A DNA stretch of 64,000 nucleotides from contig VHAT01000004.1 of NCBI GenBank assembly GCA_016872195.1, positions 40,914 to 104,913 on the forward strand. The letters run 5' to 3'. Source of the DNA: Sphingomonadales bacterium. GTDB lineage: Bacteria > Bacteroidota > Bacteroidia > Chitinophagales > Chitinophagaceae. A model generated the notes under the pieces. That model made no database searches, was not told the DNA's origin, and was given only the letters and a program-made list of their open reading frames with translations. Of this stretch, positions 1 to 9,830 are shown piece by piece (the stretch's first letter is position 1; each line of letters starts with the position of its first letter). Both the position numbers and the translations under genes were made by a program.

Positions 1-1360
1 GTTGTCCGATCAATAACTGGGGAAACAATCCCAGCACGATCAATAAAACGGCCACCCCGATCAACAGGCGGGTAAAGCCGGGATCGAAGGTGATGGGGTC
101 AGTTTGTCCGACCGGCTTAAAGTACATGGCCTGTATGACCCTAAAGTAATAGAATACACTAACGGCAGCCATTACCAGCGAAAACAGCACCAGCCAAACA
201 CTTTGTTCCAGGGCGGCCTTGATCATGTAAAACTTGGCCAGAAAACCTCCGGTAAGCGGTATACCGGCCAAGGATAAAAAAAAGATGGTCAACGCCGCGG
301 CTACCCAAGGATAACGGCTAGCCAACCCATTGAAAGCCTCGAAAGAATAATCTTTCATGCGGATAAGAACGGCAAAGATGCCGATCGTGGCCAACGAGTA
401 GGTCGCAGCGTACAACAATAAACCTTCCTTAGCCGTAGTATTCATGGCAAAAACAGCCAACAACATAAACCCAGCCTGCGCAATACTCGAATAAGAAAGC
501 ATACGCTTGACACTTTGCTGAAAGACAGCAGTAATGTTGCCCATAAAGAGCGTCAGCGCGGCCAGGGCCGCTACCCATGCCTGCCAAGCATTGATCTGCA
601 AGGCAAAACTGCGATCGAATAATCGCACAAAAGCAGCAAATACGGCAACTTTGACCACGGTCGCCATAAACGAAGTAAATACAGTAGGCGCCCCATCATA
701 CACATCGGGTGTCCAAAAATGAAAGGGTGCAGCAGAGACTTTAAAGGACATCGCAATTAGCAGCAGTAACATTCCAGAAAGCATCAGCGAATTAGATACA
801 CGGATCGTATCGGCTACTCCCGAGAGGGCAAAACTTCCGCGGGCACCATAGATCAAGGCGATTCCCATCAGCAAGATCCCCGAAGAGAAAGCACCGAGCA
901 AAAAGTACTTTAACGAAGCCTCATTACTTTTTAAATTTTTCTTATCGCTTCCGGTCAAAATATAAAGCGGGATCGTAATGATCTCGATCCCCAGGAACAA
1001 GATCAACAACGACTCAAAGGCACTTACCATCAACAGGCCACAGATGATAAAGAATAAAAGCGCTAAGTAATCGGCGCAGTGAGCCCCGATCCGCTCCATG
1101 GCCGATCCGCTGAGCACCAGATAAATAAATACGGCCAACAAAAGAGTCGAGTTGAACAAAAGAGCATAGTGATCGAATGCAAGCATTCCAGTGGTATCGA
1201 TCGCAAGCAGATGCCATCCCTTCATCTCGGCCACATTGAGCCCTATCAAGATCGCGACACCAGCCATGGCCACGTAACGCACCACGTTCATTCGCTTGAT
1301 CGCGACCCCACTGAACATCATGATCACTCCCCATAAAGCCGAAACAAGTAATGCATTCAT
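1..1360 (-). CDS. nuoN: NADH-quinone oxidoreductase subunit N (3' end outside window)
   Basis: This is an antiporter-like proton-pumping membrane subunit of complex I. The frame runs from an ATG at 1360 to the left edge without a stop, giving about 453 residues, so only the C-terminal end is missing. The translation is almost wholly hydrophobic, with many predicted membrane spans. It carries the family's conserved Glu (FLGIEIITIPLYIL), a Lys in the SFKVSAAPFHFWTPDVYDGA stretch and the KRMLSYSSIAQAGF segment. It is last in the nuo operon, 10 nt after nuoM. Identity is secure from sequence and position. Confidence 0.95.
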   Translation of the reverse strand, partial: MNALLVSALWGVIMMFSGVAIKRMNVVRYVAMAGVAILIGLNVAEMKGWHLLAIDTTGMLAFDHYALLFNSTLLLAVFIYLVLSGSAMERIGAHCADYLALLFFIICGLLMVSAFESLLILFLGIEIITIPLYILTGSDKKNLKSNEASLKYFLLGAFSSGILLMGIALIYGARGSFALSGVADTIRVSNSLMLSGMLLLLIAMSFKVSAAPFHFWTPDVYDGAPTVFTSFMATVVKVAVFAAFVRLFDRSFALQINAWQAWVAALAALTLFMGNITAVFQQSVKRMLSYSSIAQAGFMLLAVFAMNTTAKEGLLLYAATYSLATIGIFAVLIRMKDYSFEAFNGLASRYPWVAAALTIFFLSLAGIPLTGGFLAKFYMIKAALEQSVWLVLFSLVMAAVSVFYYFRVIQAMYFKPVGQTDPITFDPGFTRLLIGVAVLLIVLGLFPQLLIGQ

Positions 1361-1370
1361 ATTGGAGAAC

Positions 1371-2849
1371 TTAGAAGTTTTTGAACAAATAACTAATATC
1401 GATCTGTTTGAATAGATTGTCGCTATACGATGCCGTTACATCGAGTAAGGGCTGTGGAAAAAGACCAAAGACAAAAATGAGACCCACTACGATCAGCAAA
1501 ACCAATTGCTCTTGCACCGATAGTTTGACGGGCGGCAGGGGTTGCGAAGGGCCTTCCCCAAAGAAAACCGAGCGGATCATGCCCAACATATAAACGGCCG
1601 ATAAGATAATGCCCGATCCAGCCACTACCGTAAAGACCCAATAATAATTTGACTTGGTAGCCAATAGCCCGGTAAACATCAAGAATTCACCGACAAAGCC
1701 ATTGGTTAGCGGCAACGCGATGTTGGCAAAGGCGATGATGACCATGAACAGTGTTAAGCCCGGTGATCGTTGAGCCAATCCGCCCAGGTCTGCGATCTTG
1801 CGGGTACCCAGATTTCTTTCGATCAGATCGACCAAGAACCACATTCCCATAATGTTGATACCATGCGCGAATAACTGAAAGCAAAGTCCTTGTAAAGAAC
1901 CCAAATTACCAGCGAAGGCAGCCGCCCCCATCAATCCAATATGTGCGATAGAAGAATACGCCACCAGTCGTTTCAGATCGTCTTGACGCCATGCGATCAG
2001 CGAAGCATATACGATGCCCCCTACGGCCAATCCCATGATCACATCACCCCACTGATACGCGGCGACCGGTAAGATCGGCAGCAACCACCGAAGGAGTCCG
2101 AGTATTCCCATTTTGACCATCACGGCACTTAATACCAGGGTTACCGGCGTAGGCGCTTCTTCGTAAGCATCGGGTTGCCAGGTGTGAAAAGGAAAAAGAG
2201 GAAGCTTGATCGCAAAGGCCGGTAAGATCAACCAAAGCAGCCAGGACTGTTGCGTATTGGTAAGGTTGAGTTTTAAGATCGCATCGAGGGCAAAGGACTT
2301 TTCGGGAGTCAGGGATTGCAGATAGATTAGCCCGGCCAATAATAAAATTGAACCTAAGAAGGTATAGATAAAAAACTTGAACGTAACGGCAATGCGGCGC
2401 GGTCCACCCCAAATGGAACTAAGAAAATACATAGGGATCAGGGCCAGCTCCCAACAGAAATAAAATAACAAACCATCGGTAGCCAAAAAGACACCCATCA
2501 TGCCGGCCTGCGCCAGCAAGAGCCAACCATAAAAAGCGCCTGGCTTTTGCATTGATCTTCCTTGCAAATAGAGGGCGAGTAGAAAGTAAACAACGGCATT
2601 CAGTAAACAAAGCACCTTTCCCAAAGGATCAAGGGACAAAGAGAACGAACTGCCCACATCGGACATCCACGCAGCGGAAAAACGATGAAGTTCGGGCTGA
2701 TCCCAACTGGTAAGGGCCAGCAATACGAGCAAAAATTGTAAACCGGCCGCTAGCAGAAAAACAGGGCCAACCCACTTTTTATGGTCTCCGATCATAAAGG
2801 AAACAAGACCACCCAACAGGGGTATCAATAATATCAATAATGCAATCAT
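1371..2849 (-). CDS. nuoM: NADH-quinone oxidoreductase subunit M
   Basis: Proton-pumping antiporter-like subunit of the complex I membrane arm. The 492 residues form a polytopic protein of normal NuoM length. The conserved pumping residues are visible: Glu134 in FCWELALIPM and Lys215 in AIKLPLFPFHTWQPDAY, followed by the APTPVT loop and the KRLVAYSSIAHIG segment. It lies between nuoL (24 nt upstream) and nuoN (10 nt downstream), in the usual order. Confidence 0.97.
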   Translation of the reverse strand: MIALLILLIPLLGGLVSFMIGDHKKWVGPVFLLAAGLQFLLVLLALTSWDQPELHRFSAAWMSDVGSSFSLSLDPLGKVLCLLNAVVYFLLALYLQGRSMQKPGAFYGWLLLAQAGMMGVFLATDGLLFYFCWELALIPMYFLSSIWGGPRRIAVTFKFFIYTFLGSILLLAGLIYLQSLTPEKSFALDAILKLNLTNTQQSWLLWLILPAFAIKLPLFPFHTWQPDAYEEAPTPVTLVLSAVMVKMGILGLLRWLLPILPVAAYQWGDVIMGLAVGGIVYASLIAWRQDDLKRLVAYSSIAHIGLMGAAAFAGNLGSLQGLCFQLFAHGINIMGMWFLVDLIERNLGTRKIADLGGLAQRSPGLTLFMVIIAFANIALPLTNGFVGEFLMFTGLLATKSNYYWVFTVVAGSGIILSAVYMLGMIRSVFFGEGPSQPLPPVKLSVQEQLVLLIVVGLIFVFGLFPQPLLDVTASYSDNLFKQIDISYLFKNF

Positions 2850-2873
2850 AAGCGGTTCCGCCTAGCGGTTGGT

Positions 2874-4778
2874 TTATTTTCTTATAAAAAATTGAATGAA
2901 GAGCATGACCGCCATACTCAGCACCATCAAAAGCACGTAAAGTCCTACTTGCCCGCTTTGGACGAATCGAAGCTGGCGTGCACTGTACTGTACGGCGCGG
3001 CCTACTCCATTGACAAATCCGTCAATGACTTTAGCCTCTGCTACCGAGCGTAGCCATGCGGCCATCCAGGAAAGCGGCTGTACGATCAACTTATCGTAGA
3101 TCTCATCCACATACCATTTATTTTCCAGTAAGCGGGTAAAAGGACTGGTAGATACACCGGGTTGATAATGCCTGTAACGCCACCATGCGGCCAAGACCAT
3201 CAACAAGACCAAAACGGTAGAAGTGGCCATTAATATATACTCCGTTTCGTGCGAAACCGCATGGGGTACCACCGGAATAACCGGCGATAAAAACTGGATC
3301 AACGGTTCGGCATTTGGCAGTAAGACCTCGGGTATCCCTACCCAACCTCCGATCACGGAGAGTACGGCCAGCACAAGAAGAGGAAGGGTCATGGCCCAAG
3401 GACTTTCATGCAAGTGATGCTTTTGCTCTTCGGTTCCTCTAAATTGGCCAGCAAAGGTCAAGAACAGTAATCGGAACATATAGAAGGCCGTCAACAAGGC
3501 GGCAAATAAAGCCAGCCCATACTGAAGGGGCGAATGCAAAAAGACGCTAAGCAAAATGGCATCCTTCGAGAAGAACCCACTGAAAGGAGGGATGCCCGCG
3601 ATCGCGATGCAACCGATCAAAAAAGTAAAATAAGTGATACGCAGCTTTGTGGATAAGCCTCCCATTTTTCTAATGTCTTGTTCTCCTCCCATCGCGTGGA
3701 TCACACTGCCGCTGCCTAAGAAAAGCAAGGCCTTGAAGAAAGCATGCGTCATCACATGAAAGACCGCGGCGGCATAAGCCCCCGTTCCCAAGGCCAAAAA
3801 CATAAAGCCTAGTTGACTGACCGTTGAATAGGCCAATACTTTTTTAATATCATTTTGCGCCAGGGCAATCGAAGCGGCCAGCAAGGCCGTAAGTAACCCT
3901 ACCCACGAAATTAGATGCAGGGTATGCGGCGCTAACGAATACAAGAAATTACTGCGGGCAATTAGGTAAATACCTGCTGTTACCATGGTGGCGGCATGGA
4001 TCAGTGCGGAGACGGGCGTGGGACCTGCCATCGCATCAGGAAGCCATGTGTAGAGGGGCAGCTGAGCACTTTTACCCGTAGCGCCAATAAAAAATAACAA
4101 GGTGATCACCGTAATATCGGTGGCCGTAAAGCGTTCGGTAAATTGATGTTGTTGTACGAAAGAGAAGAAATCCTGAAAGCCCACTACGCCCGATTTGGTA
4201 ATGATCCAGAACAGTGCTACCAAAAAGGCCAGATCGCCAATGCGGTTCATGATGAAGGCCTTATTGGCGGCCGCGGTATAAGCAGGATTTTTGAACCAAT
4301 ATCCGATCAACAAATAAGAACAAAGGCCTACTCCCTCCCACCCTATGAACAAGATCACATAGTTGGAGCCCAGCACCAGCAAGAGCATCGAGAACACGAA
4401 TAAATTCAAATAAGAAAAGTAGCGGGCAAACTGATCGGGGTCTTCCTCGTGCATATAGGCGGTAGAATACACATGGATCAAGAAACCGACTCCGGTAATG
4501 ATCAGCAAGAAGAGCGATGAGAGGGCATCGAGTTGAAAAGAGAAGGGAATGGTTAGCGTGCCCACTTTTATAAAATCAAAATAGTGGATCACCTCACTGT
4601 GGCCGGATTTTACGTGAAGAAAAACAAGCACACTCAAGACAAAGGAGCCCAATACCGATAGCGAACCGATCCATCCCGCCATGGACCGGGACATATAACG
4701 ACGGCCGAGTCCGTTCAACAGCGAACCCAGTAAGGGGAGCAGCGGTATCCAGTAAGCCAATTGAAAAATATCTTGCAT
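2874..4778 (-). CDS. nuoL: NADH-quinone oxidoreductase subunit L
   Basis: Distal proton-pumping subunit of complex I, with the long lateral helix at its C-terminus. It has 634 residues, normal for NuoL. Visible signatures are Glu148 in FIGWEGVGLCSYLLIGYW, the GATGKSAQLPLYTWLPDAM segment with the essential Lys, and GPTPVSALIHAATMVTAG. The C-terminus carries a soluble linker and one last hydrophobic helix. It starts 19 nt after nuoK ends and is followed by nuoM. Confidence 0.97.
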   Translation of the reverse strand: MQDIFQLAYWIPLLPLLGSLLNGLGRRYMSRSMAGWIGSLSVLGSFVLSVLVFLHVKSGHSEVIHYFDFIKVGTLTIPFSFQLDALSSLFLLIITGVGFLIHVYSTAYMHEEDPDQFARYFSYLNLFVFSMLLLVLGSNYVILFIGWEGVGLCSYLLIGYWFKNPAYTAAANKAFIMNRIGDLAFLVALFWIITKSGVVGFQDFFSFVQQHQFTERFTATDITVITLLFFIGATGKSAQLPLYTWLPDAMAGPTPVSALIHAATMVTAGIYLIARSNFLYSLAPHTLHLISWVGLLTALLAASIALAQNDIKKVLAYSTVSQLGFMFLALGTGAYAAAVFHVMTHAFFKALLFLGSGSVIHAMGGEQDIRKMGGLSTKLRITYFTFLIGCIAIAGIPPFSGFFSKDAILLSVFLHSPLQYGLALFAALLTAFYMFRLLFLTFAGQFRGTEEQKHHLHESPWAMTLPLLVLAVLSVIGGWVGIPEVLLPNAEPLIQFLSPVIPVVPHAVSHETEYILMATSTVLVLLMVLAAWWRYRHYQPGVSTSPFTRLLENKWYVDEIYDKLIVQPLSWMAAWLRSVAEAKVIDGFVNGVGRAVQYSARQLRFVQSGQVGLYVLLMVLSMAVMLFIQFFIRK

Positions 4779-4797
4779 AAACAGGCTGTATAAATGG

Positions 4798-5136
4798 TCA
4801 GTGTTTTAAACGATTCAGAAAATTAATATCTACCGAATGCACATTGCGATACATCATAACGATAATAGCCAGCCCCACACTCACCTCTGCCGCCGCCACG
4901 ACCATAATAAAGAACACGAATAATTGACCATCCACACCGGCCTGCCCAGCAACCTGCCCTGCCTCAAAGGCCGCTTGGTAATGCATCTTCGAAAACGCGA
5001 CCAATAGCAAATTGACCGCATTGAGCATTAACTCTATGCACATAAAGATGATGATGGCATTGCGACGAGTGAGTACCCCCACCATTCCAATGGTGAACAG
5101 CGCCAGCGACAAGAACAGATAATAGTTTATAGGCAT
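4798..5136 (-). CDS. nuoK: NADH-quinone oxidoreductase subunit K
   Basis: Small three-helix membrane subunit of complex I that forms part of the proton path. I start it at the ATG at 5136 (MPINYYLF), giving 112 residues. A longer frame from 5163 would overlap the end of nuoJ and add a charged, non-family N-terminus. The conserved helix [18 protein letters not shown] carries the family's membrane Glu. It sits 10 nt after nuoJ. Confidence 0.95.
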   Translation of the reverse strand: MPINYYLFLSLALFTIGMVGVLTRRNAIIIFMCIELMLNAVNLLLVAFSKMHYQAAFEAGQVAGQAGVDGQLFVFFIMVVAAAEVSVGLAIIVMMYRNVHSVDINFLNRLKH

Positions 5137-5146
5137 GTTGTCTGCG

Positions 5147-5647
5147 TTAGTCTTTTTTTCCAATTACGACCGCGCCAACCATAGCGCTCAAAAAAAGTAT
5201 ACTGGAGATCTCGAAGGGAACCACGTAGCGGGTAAAGAGCTCATTGCCGAGTACTTTAATGAGCCCTATTTGACCATCCATGACCATGGCCGTACGGGCT
5301 TTGAGTTCGGAATCTTTGAGGGCAGCTACCAATACCAGTAAAAAAATACCCCCACTGACCGTTCCGGCCAAGGTGATCCAGCGTTTGCTGCCGGTGGGCC
5401 CTTCCTGGCGAGCATTCATGAGCATGATCACGAACAAGAACAATACCATAATGGCACCGGCATAAACGATAATATTGACAACGGCCAGAAACTGGGCGTT
5501 GAGCAAGATATAGTGCCCAGAGATCGCAAAGAAAGTAATGATCAGCCATAGCACACTATAGACCGGGTTCTTGCTGGTGATCACCATCAAGGCACTGAAC
5601 AAGGCCATCGCCGATAAAACCCAAAAAAGAATTTGCACTATACTCAT
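5147..5647 (-). CDS. nuoJ: NADH-quinone oxidoreductase subunit J
   Basis: Membrane subunit J of complex I. The 166 residues begin with a hydrophobic helix and carry the family signature [20 protein letters not shown], the pi-bulge helix involved in coupling. It starts 2 nt after nuoI ends, so translation is probably coupled. Length and position are normal. Confidence 0.95.
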   Translation of the reverse strand: MSIVQILFWVLSAMALFSALMVITSKNPVYSVLWLIITFFAISGHYILLNAQFLAVVNIIVYAGAIMVLFLFVIMLMNARQEGPTGSKRWITLAGTVSGGIFLLVLVAALKDSELKARTAMVMDGQIGLIKVLGNELFTRYVVPFEISSILFLSAMVGAVVIGKKD

Positions 5648-5649
5648 CT

Positions 5650-6210
5650 CTAATTAGTATGAAGGGTTGAATGCTGCGGTTTTCGATCGTCCAAAGCCTG
5701 TAGATATGCATCGCGCTCGTTTACCGGATGGGGTATCAACAACTCATCCTTTGCATAAATAAATCCTTTACGGGCATAGTTAGCGGGTGCAAAGGTCTGC
5801 GAGAGATAAATAGCGTCCTTGGGACAAGCCTCTTCGCAAAGTCCACAAAAAATACAGCGCAACATATTGATCTCGTACTTGGCCGCATATTTCTCTTCGC
5901 GATAGAGATGTTCTTCGCCAGGTTGTCTCTCTGCGGCCTCCATGGTGATAGCCTCCGCCGGACAGGCTACGGCACAAAGTCCGCAAGCGGTGCAATTCTC
6001 TCGTCCATCCTGATCGCGATTGAGCACATGCAACCCCCTGAATACTTTCGAAAAGGTCCGCTGCTGTTCGGGATATTGGATCGTAGCCTTCTTCATAAAA
6101 AGGTGACGAAGGGTGATTCCCATCCCCTTAAGAATATTCCAGAGGTAAATACTCTCGAGCCATGTCATGGGCTGACGATCGACCGGTTTAGCTCTTTGCG
6201 TTAGTTGCAT
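5650..6210 (-). CDS. nuoI: NADH-quinone oxidoreductase subunit I (2x 4Fe-4S)
   Basis: Ferredoxin-like subunit of the hydrophilic arm, carrying clusters N6a and N6b between NuoG and NuoB. The 186 residues contain two 4Fe-4S motifs: Cys73, 76, 79 and 83 (CTACGLCAVACP) and Cys119, 122, 125 and 129 (CIFCGLCEEACP). The N-terminal amphipathic part (WLESIYLWNILKGMGITLRH) is typical for membrane docking. It starts 19 nt after nuoH. A long opposite-strand frame over this gene is a shadow. Confidence 0.97.
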   Translation of the reverse strand: MQLTQRAKPVDRQPMTWLESIYLWNILKGMGITLRHLFMKKATIQYPEQQRTFSKVFRGLHVLNRDQDGRENCTACGLCAVACPAEAITMEAAERQPGEEHLYREEKYAAKYEINMLRCIFCGLCEEACPKDAIYLSQTFAPANYARKGFIYAKDELLIPHPVNERDAYLQALDDRKPQHSTLHTN

Positions 6211-6229
6211 ACAATTGGTGATTGAGAAC

Positions 6230-7285
6230 TCACTTATTTAAGAATAACATGACCGCCGCACTGATCAGCATATTGATCAGCGCAAGGGGTATTAATTTTT
6301 TCCAACCCAAATTCATTAATTGGTCGTACCGGAAACGAGGTATGGTCCAACGGATCCAGATAAAGACGAACAAGAAAAATGATACTTTGGCCATCATGGC
6401 AGCAAAGGTCAGCAACGACAAGACCACGGGAGAACCATCCCAGGTGGCTTCATTGAAGAATGGGATATCGTAGCCGCCAAAGAACAAGGTGGCCATTACG
6501 GCACTGCTCACGAACATATTGATATATTCAGCAAACAAATAAAAGCCCAGCTTCATCGAGGAATATTCCTGGTGATATCCAAAATTCAATTCGTTCTCCG
6601 CCTCGGGCAGATCAAAGGGTGTACGATTACACTCGGCCAAGGCGCAAACGAAAAAGATCAAAAAACCCAAGGGTTGATAAAGCACATTCCAACCATTTTG
6701 CATCTGGTGCTCTACCATGGCACTCATATTGAGTGAACCCGTCATGAACAATACCGCGATCAACGCGAGTCCCATGGGCAGTTCATAAGACACCATTTGC
6801 GAGGCGCCACGGATGGCTGCGATCAGTGAAAATTTATTATTGGAAGCCCACCCCCCGATCATAATACCGTATACCCCTACACTCACGATACCGAAGACGA
6901 TCAGTATACCCATATCGACATCGGCCACTTGTAAAGCCACGGTGTGATTGTTCAGGGTAAAAGAAGCACCCCAGGGAATAACTGTACTGGTGATCAGCGC
7001 AACGATCATAGCCAAGGCGGGACCCAGTAAGAATAAGAATCGATTGGAGCTGGTAGGGGTGATCTCTTCTTTGAAAAATAATTTACCCCCGTCGGCCAGT
7101 GGTTGAAAAATACCAAATGGCCCGGCTCTATTAGGGCCCATGCGGTCTTGCATCCAACCGGCGATCTTTCTTTCGGCCAAGGTGGTGTACATGGCAATAA
7201 AGAAAGATAATCCGATGAGGGCGCCGATCAAGATCAGCTTTTCAATGATATACCAACTATCCATGGCAATTACATACATGTTCAT
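6230..7285 (-). CDS. nuoH: NADH-quinone oxidoreductase subunit H
   Basis: Membrane subunit at the quinone-binding junction of complex I. I start at the ATG at 7285 (MNMYVIAMDSWYI), giving 351 residues and leaving 4 nt after nuoG. ATGs at 7279 and 7264 are alternatives. Signatures are TLAERKIAGWMQDRMGPNRA with its charged quinone-channel residues, LAECNRTPFDLPEAENEL, and the carboxyl-terminal RFRYDQLMNLGWKKLIPLAL. Confidence 0.96.
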   Translation of the reverse strand: MNMYVIAMDSWYIIEKLILIGALIGLSFFIAMYTTLAERKIAGWMQDRMGPNRAGPFGIFQPLADGGKLFFKEEITPTSSNRFLFLLGPALAMIVALITSTVIPWGASFTLNNHTVALQVADVDMGILIVFGIVSVGVYGIMIGGWASNNKFSLIAAIRGASQMVSYELPMGLALIAVLFMTGSLNMSAMVEHQMQNGWNVLYQPLGFLIFFVCALAECNRTPFDLPEAENELNFGYHQEYSSMKLGFYLFAEYINMFVSSAVMATLFFGGYDIPFFNEATWDGSPVVLSLLTFAAMMAKVSFFLFVFIWIRWTIPRFRYDQLMNLGWKKLIPLALINMLISAAVMLFLNK

Positions 7286-7289
7286 ACAA

Positions 7290-8414
7290 TTATTTTCCCT
7301 GATCGGTCGGTGAATTAAAATCCTTTCCGGTAGCGGCACCGGGAAGTTGACTCAGCTCAATTCTATTTACTTCACTTACCTCATGAATATCCATCATCAA
7401 CTTAGGGGCTCGGCCTCCCATTACCTCAGGTAATGTCTCCTTTGGCGTTTGCAACTGTTGATAATGCCCTTGTGAGATAACCGAGTGACGGCTAACATCG
7501 GCAGGCCCCTCGATCACCCAATCATGGGCCGATTTTTTATCGAAGCGACAGGTATTGCAAATCCAACCGGGTTTCCCTTCGTGGCTGCATACTTCTCCCC
7601 ATTGGTCTTTTCTGGCCGTAACGCGAAGTACTTCATCGCCGCGTTGCCATAAGGTGACCTTTCCGCAACAATCCGGGCAATCGCGGTGCGCATAAACGGG
7701 TTTGGTAAACCAAACGCGGTTCTTGAATCGAAATGTTTTATCGGTAAGCGCCCCCACCGGACATACATCGATCATGTTACCGCTAAAATTGTTATCGATG
7801 GCTTTAGAGATATGCGTAGAGATCTCGGCATGATCGCCCCGATCGAGCACTCCATGCACACGCTGATCGGTAAGCTGGTCGGCCACATAGGTACAACGAT
7901 AGCAAAGTATGCATCGCGTCATGTGCAACTGGATGTATGGGCCAATATCCTCTTTTTCAAACGTGCGGCGATCGAATTCGTAACGAGTACCCTCCTTACC
8001 ATGCTCATAACCGAGGTCTTGCAAATGACACTCTCCAGCCTGATCGCAAACGGGACAATCCAGGGGATGATTGAGCAATAAAAACTCCACTACTCCTGCA
8101 CGAGCTTCCTTTACTTTATCGCTGGTAATATTTTTAACCACCATACCCTCCATGACACCGGTGCGACAACTCGCTACCAGTTTGGGCATAGGACGAGGAT
8201 CGGCCGTAGAACCCGCTGCTACTTCGACCAGACAAGTACGGCATTTCCCTCCACTACCCTCGAGCTTGCTATAGTAACACATGGCCGGAGGGGTTACGTC
8301 GCCTCCGATCTGTCGGGCTGCATTCAAAATGGTCGTCCCCGCAGGCACCTCTATGGTGATGTTATCGATAGTGACCTTTACGCCAGGAACGGTATTGTTA
8401 GTTTCGGATGACAT
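7290..8414 (-). CDS. nuoG: NADH-quinone oxidoreductase subunit G, short Bacteroidota form
   Basis: Iron-sulfur subunit of the electron-input arm. The N-terminus is a 2Fe-2S ferredoxin fold (Cys46, 58, 61, 83). Next come a His/3-Cys site (His116, Cys120, 123, 129) for N5 and Cys168, 171, 174 and 218 for N4. At 374 residues it lacks the large molybdopterin-oxidoreductase-like C-terminal domain of the roughly 900-residue enterobacterial protein. Short forms are usual in Bacteroidota, to my knowledge, so I do not call it broken. An extra Cys group (246, 249, 250, 276, 286, 289) sits where the missing domain would begin. Confidence 0.93.
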   Translation of the reverse strand: MSSETNNTVPGVKVTIDNITIEVPAGTTILNAARQIGGDVTPPAMCYYSKLEGSGGKCRTCLVEVAAGSTADPRPMPKLVASCRTGVMEGMVVKNITSDKVKEARAGVVEFLLLNHPLDCPVCDQAGECHLQDLGYEHGKEGTRYEFDRRTFEKEDIGPYIQLHMTRCILCYRCTYVADQLTDQRVHGVLDRGDHAEISTHISKAIDNNFSGNMIDVCPVGALTDKTFRFKNRVWFTKPVYAHRDCPDCCGKVTLWQRGDEVLRVTARKDQWGEVCSHEGKPGWICNTCRFDKKSAHDWVIEGPADVSRHSVISQGHYQQLQTPKETLPEVMGGRAPKLMMDIHEVSEVNRIELSQLPGAATGKDFNSPTDQGK

Positions 8415-8432
8415 ATTTCTTTAGTTGATGGG

Positions 8433-9797
8433 CTATGCCATAACGGGATTAGGTACATGAATAGGATCTGCATAATGCATAAGTCCATAATTGCGCTGCT
8501 GTGCCTCTTGCGGATGCAACACGTGCCATTCAAATTCGTCTCTGAAATGACGGATAGCAGCAGCAACGGGCCAGGCCGCGGCATCTCCCAGTGGACAAAT
8601 GGTATTGCCTTCGATCTTGCGCTGAATATCCCAGAGCAGATCGATATCACTTATTTTTCCTTTGCCCGTCTCTATATTCCACAAGATCTTTTCCATCCAA
8701 CCAGTACCCTCCCGACAAGGCGAGCACTGGCCACAACTCTCATGACGATAGAATCGAGCCAGCGAATAAGTATGACGCACCACGCACTGGCTGTCATCGA
8801 GTACGATAAAGCCTCCTGATCCCATCATGGATCCGGTGGCAAAGCCTCCGTCGGCCAAACTCTCGTAGTTCATCATGCGCGTTTCGCCCTTCGCGGTCTT
8901 CAGTAAAAGATTGGCAGGCAAAATGGGCACTGACGATCCACCCGGTATACAGGCTTTTAATTTTTTTCCAGCAGGGATACCACCGCAGTATTCATCACTA
9001 TAAATAAATTCCTCTACCGAAATGGTCATATCGATCTCGTAAACACCTGGCTTATTGATATTGCCACAAGCAGAAATAAGTTTAGTCCCTGTAGACTTAC
9101 CCATACCGATCTTAGCATACTCCTCGCCCCCCTCATTGATGATGGGTACGACGGCGGCTACGGTCTCCACATTATTGACCACTGTGGGACAGCCCCATAA
9201 TCCTTTTACCGCCGGGAAAGGAGGCTTGATGCGCGGATTCCCTCTTTTGCCCTCGAGAGATTCCAGTAAGGCGGTCTCTTCTCCACAGATATAGGCACCG
9301 GCTCCGCGATGCACATAAATATCGCAGTCGAATCCACGGCCCAGAATATTTTTTCCCAACCAGCCATTGGCCCTGGCTTCGTCAATAGCCTTCTCCAAAA
9401 TTTCGGCGACCCAGGCGTATTCTCCGCGGATATAGACATAAGAGCGATTAGAACCCAAGGCGTAAGAAGCGGTGATCATTCCTTCTATCAGCAAATGCGG
9501 AATAAATTCCATCAGATAGCGGTCTTTGAACGTACCCGGCTCCGATTCGTCGGCATTCACCACCAGGTAGCGCGGAACACCCTCCGGCTTGGCCAGAAAG
9601 CCCCATTTCATTCCAGTAGGAAAGCCCGCTCCACCTCGTCCGCGCAAGCCACTTTTTTTAACCTCTTCGGTGACCTGATCGGGGCTCATCGATTGCAGGG
9701 CCTTTTCGACACTACGGTAACCGCCCTCACGACGATAGACCTCGTAGGTAGCAATACCCGGCACATGCGCTTTTTCCAATAATAATTTTCTTCCCAT
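8433..9797 (-). CDS. nuoF: NADH-quinone oxidoreductase subunit F (NADH/FMN site)
   Basis: Flavoprotein subunit that oxidises NADH through FMN and passes electrons to a 4Fe-4S cluster (N3). The 454 residues contain the NADH/FMN glycine-rich loop GRGGAGFPTGMKW (residues 53-65), the FMN segment NADESEPGTFKDR (81-93), YICGEETALLESLEGKRG near 169-186, and N3 ligands Cys355, 358, 361 and 401. It follows nuoE by 33 nt and precedes nuoG by 18 nt. Complete. Confidence 0.97.
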   Translation of the reverse strand: MGRKLLLEKAHVPGIATYEVYRREGGYRSVEKALQSMSPDQVTEEVKKSGLRGRGGAGFPTGMKWGFLAKPEGVPRYLVVNADESEPGTFKDRYLMEFIPHLLIEGMITASYALGSNRSYVYIRGEYAWVAEILEKAIDEARANGWLGKNILGRGFDCDIYVHRGAGAYICGEETALLESLEGKRGNPRIKPPFPAVKGLWGCPTVVNNVETVAAVVPIINEGGEEYAKIGMGKSTGTKLISACGNINKPGVYEIDMTISVEEFIYSDEYCGGIPAGKKLKACIPGGSSVPILPANLLLKTAKGETRMMNYESLADGGFATGSMMGSGGFIVLDDSQCVVRHTYSLARFYRHESCGQCSPCREGTGWMEKILWNIETGKGKISDIDLLWDIQRKIEGNTICPLGDAAAWPVAAAIRHFRDEFEWHVLHPQEAQQRNYGLMHYADPIHVPNPVMA

Positions 9798-9830
9798 ATA
9801 TCAGTAGCCCTACCGGGCTGCATTTCGTTA

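Noticed and set aside
5728..6204. 158-codon plus-strand frame over nuoI
   Set aside because: Mirror frame of a well-conserved ferredoxin-type gene; no family features.
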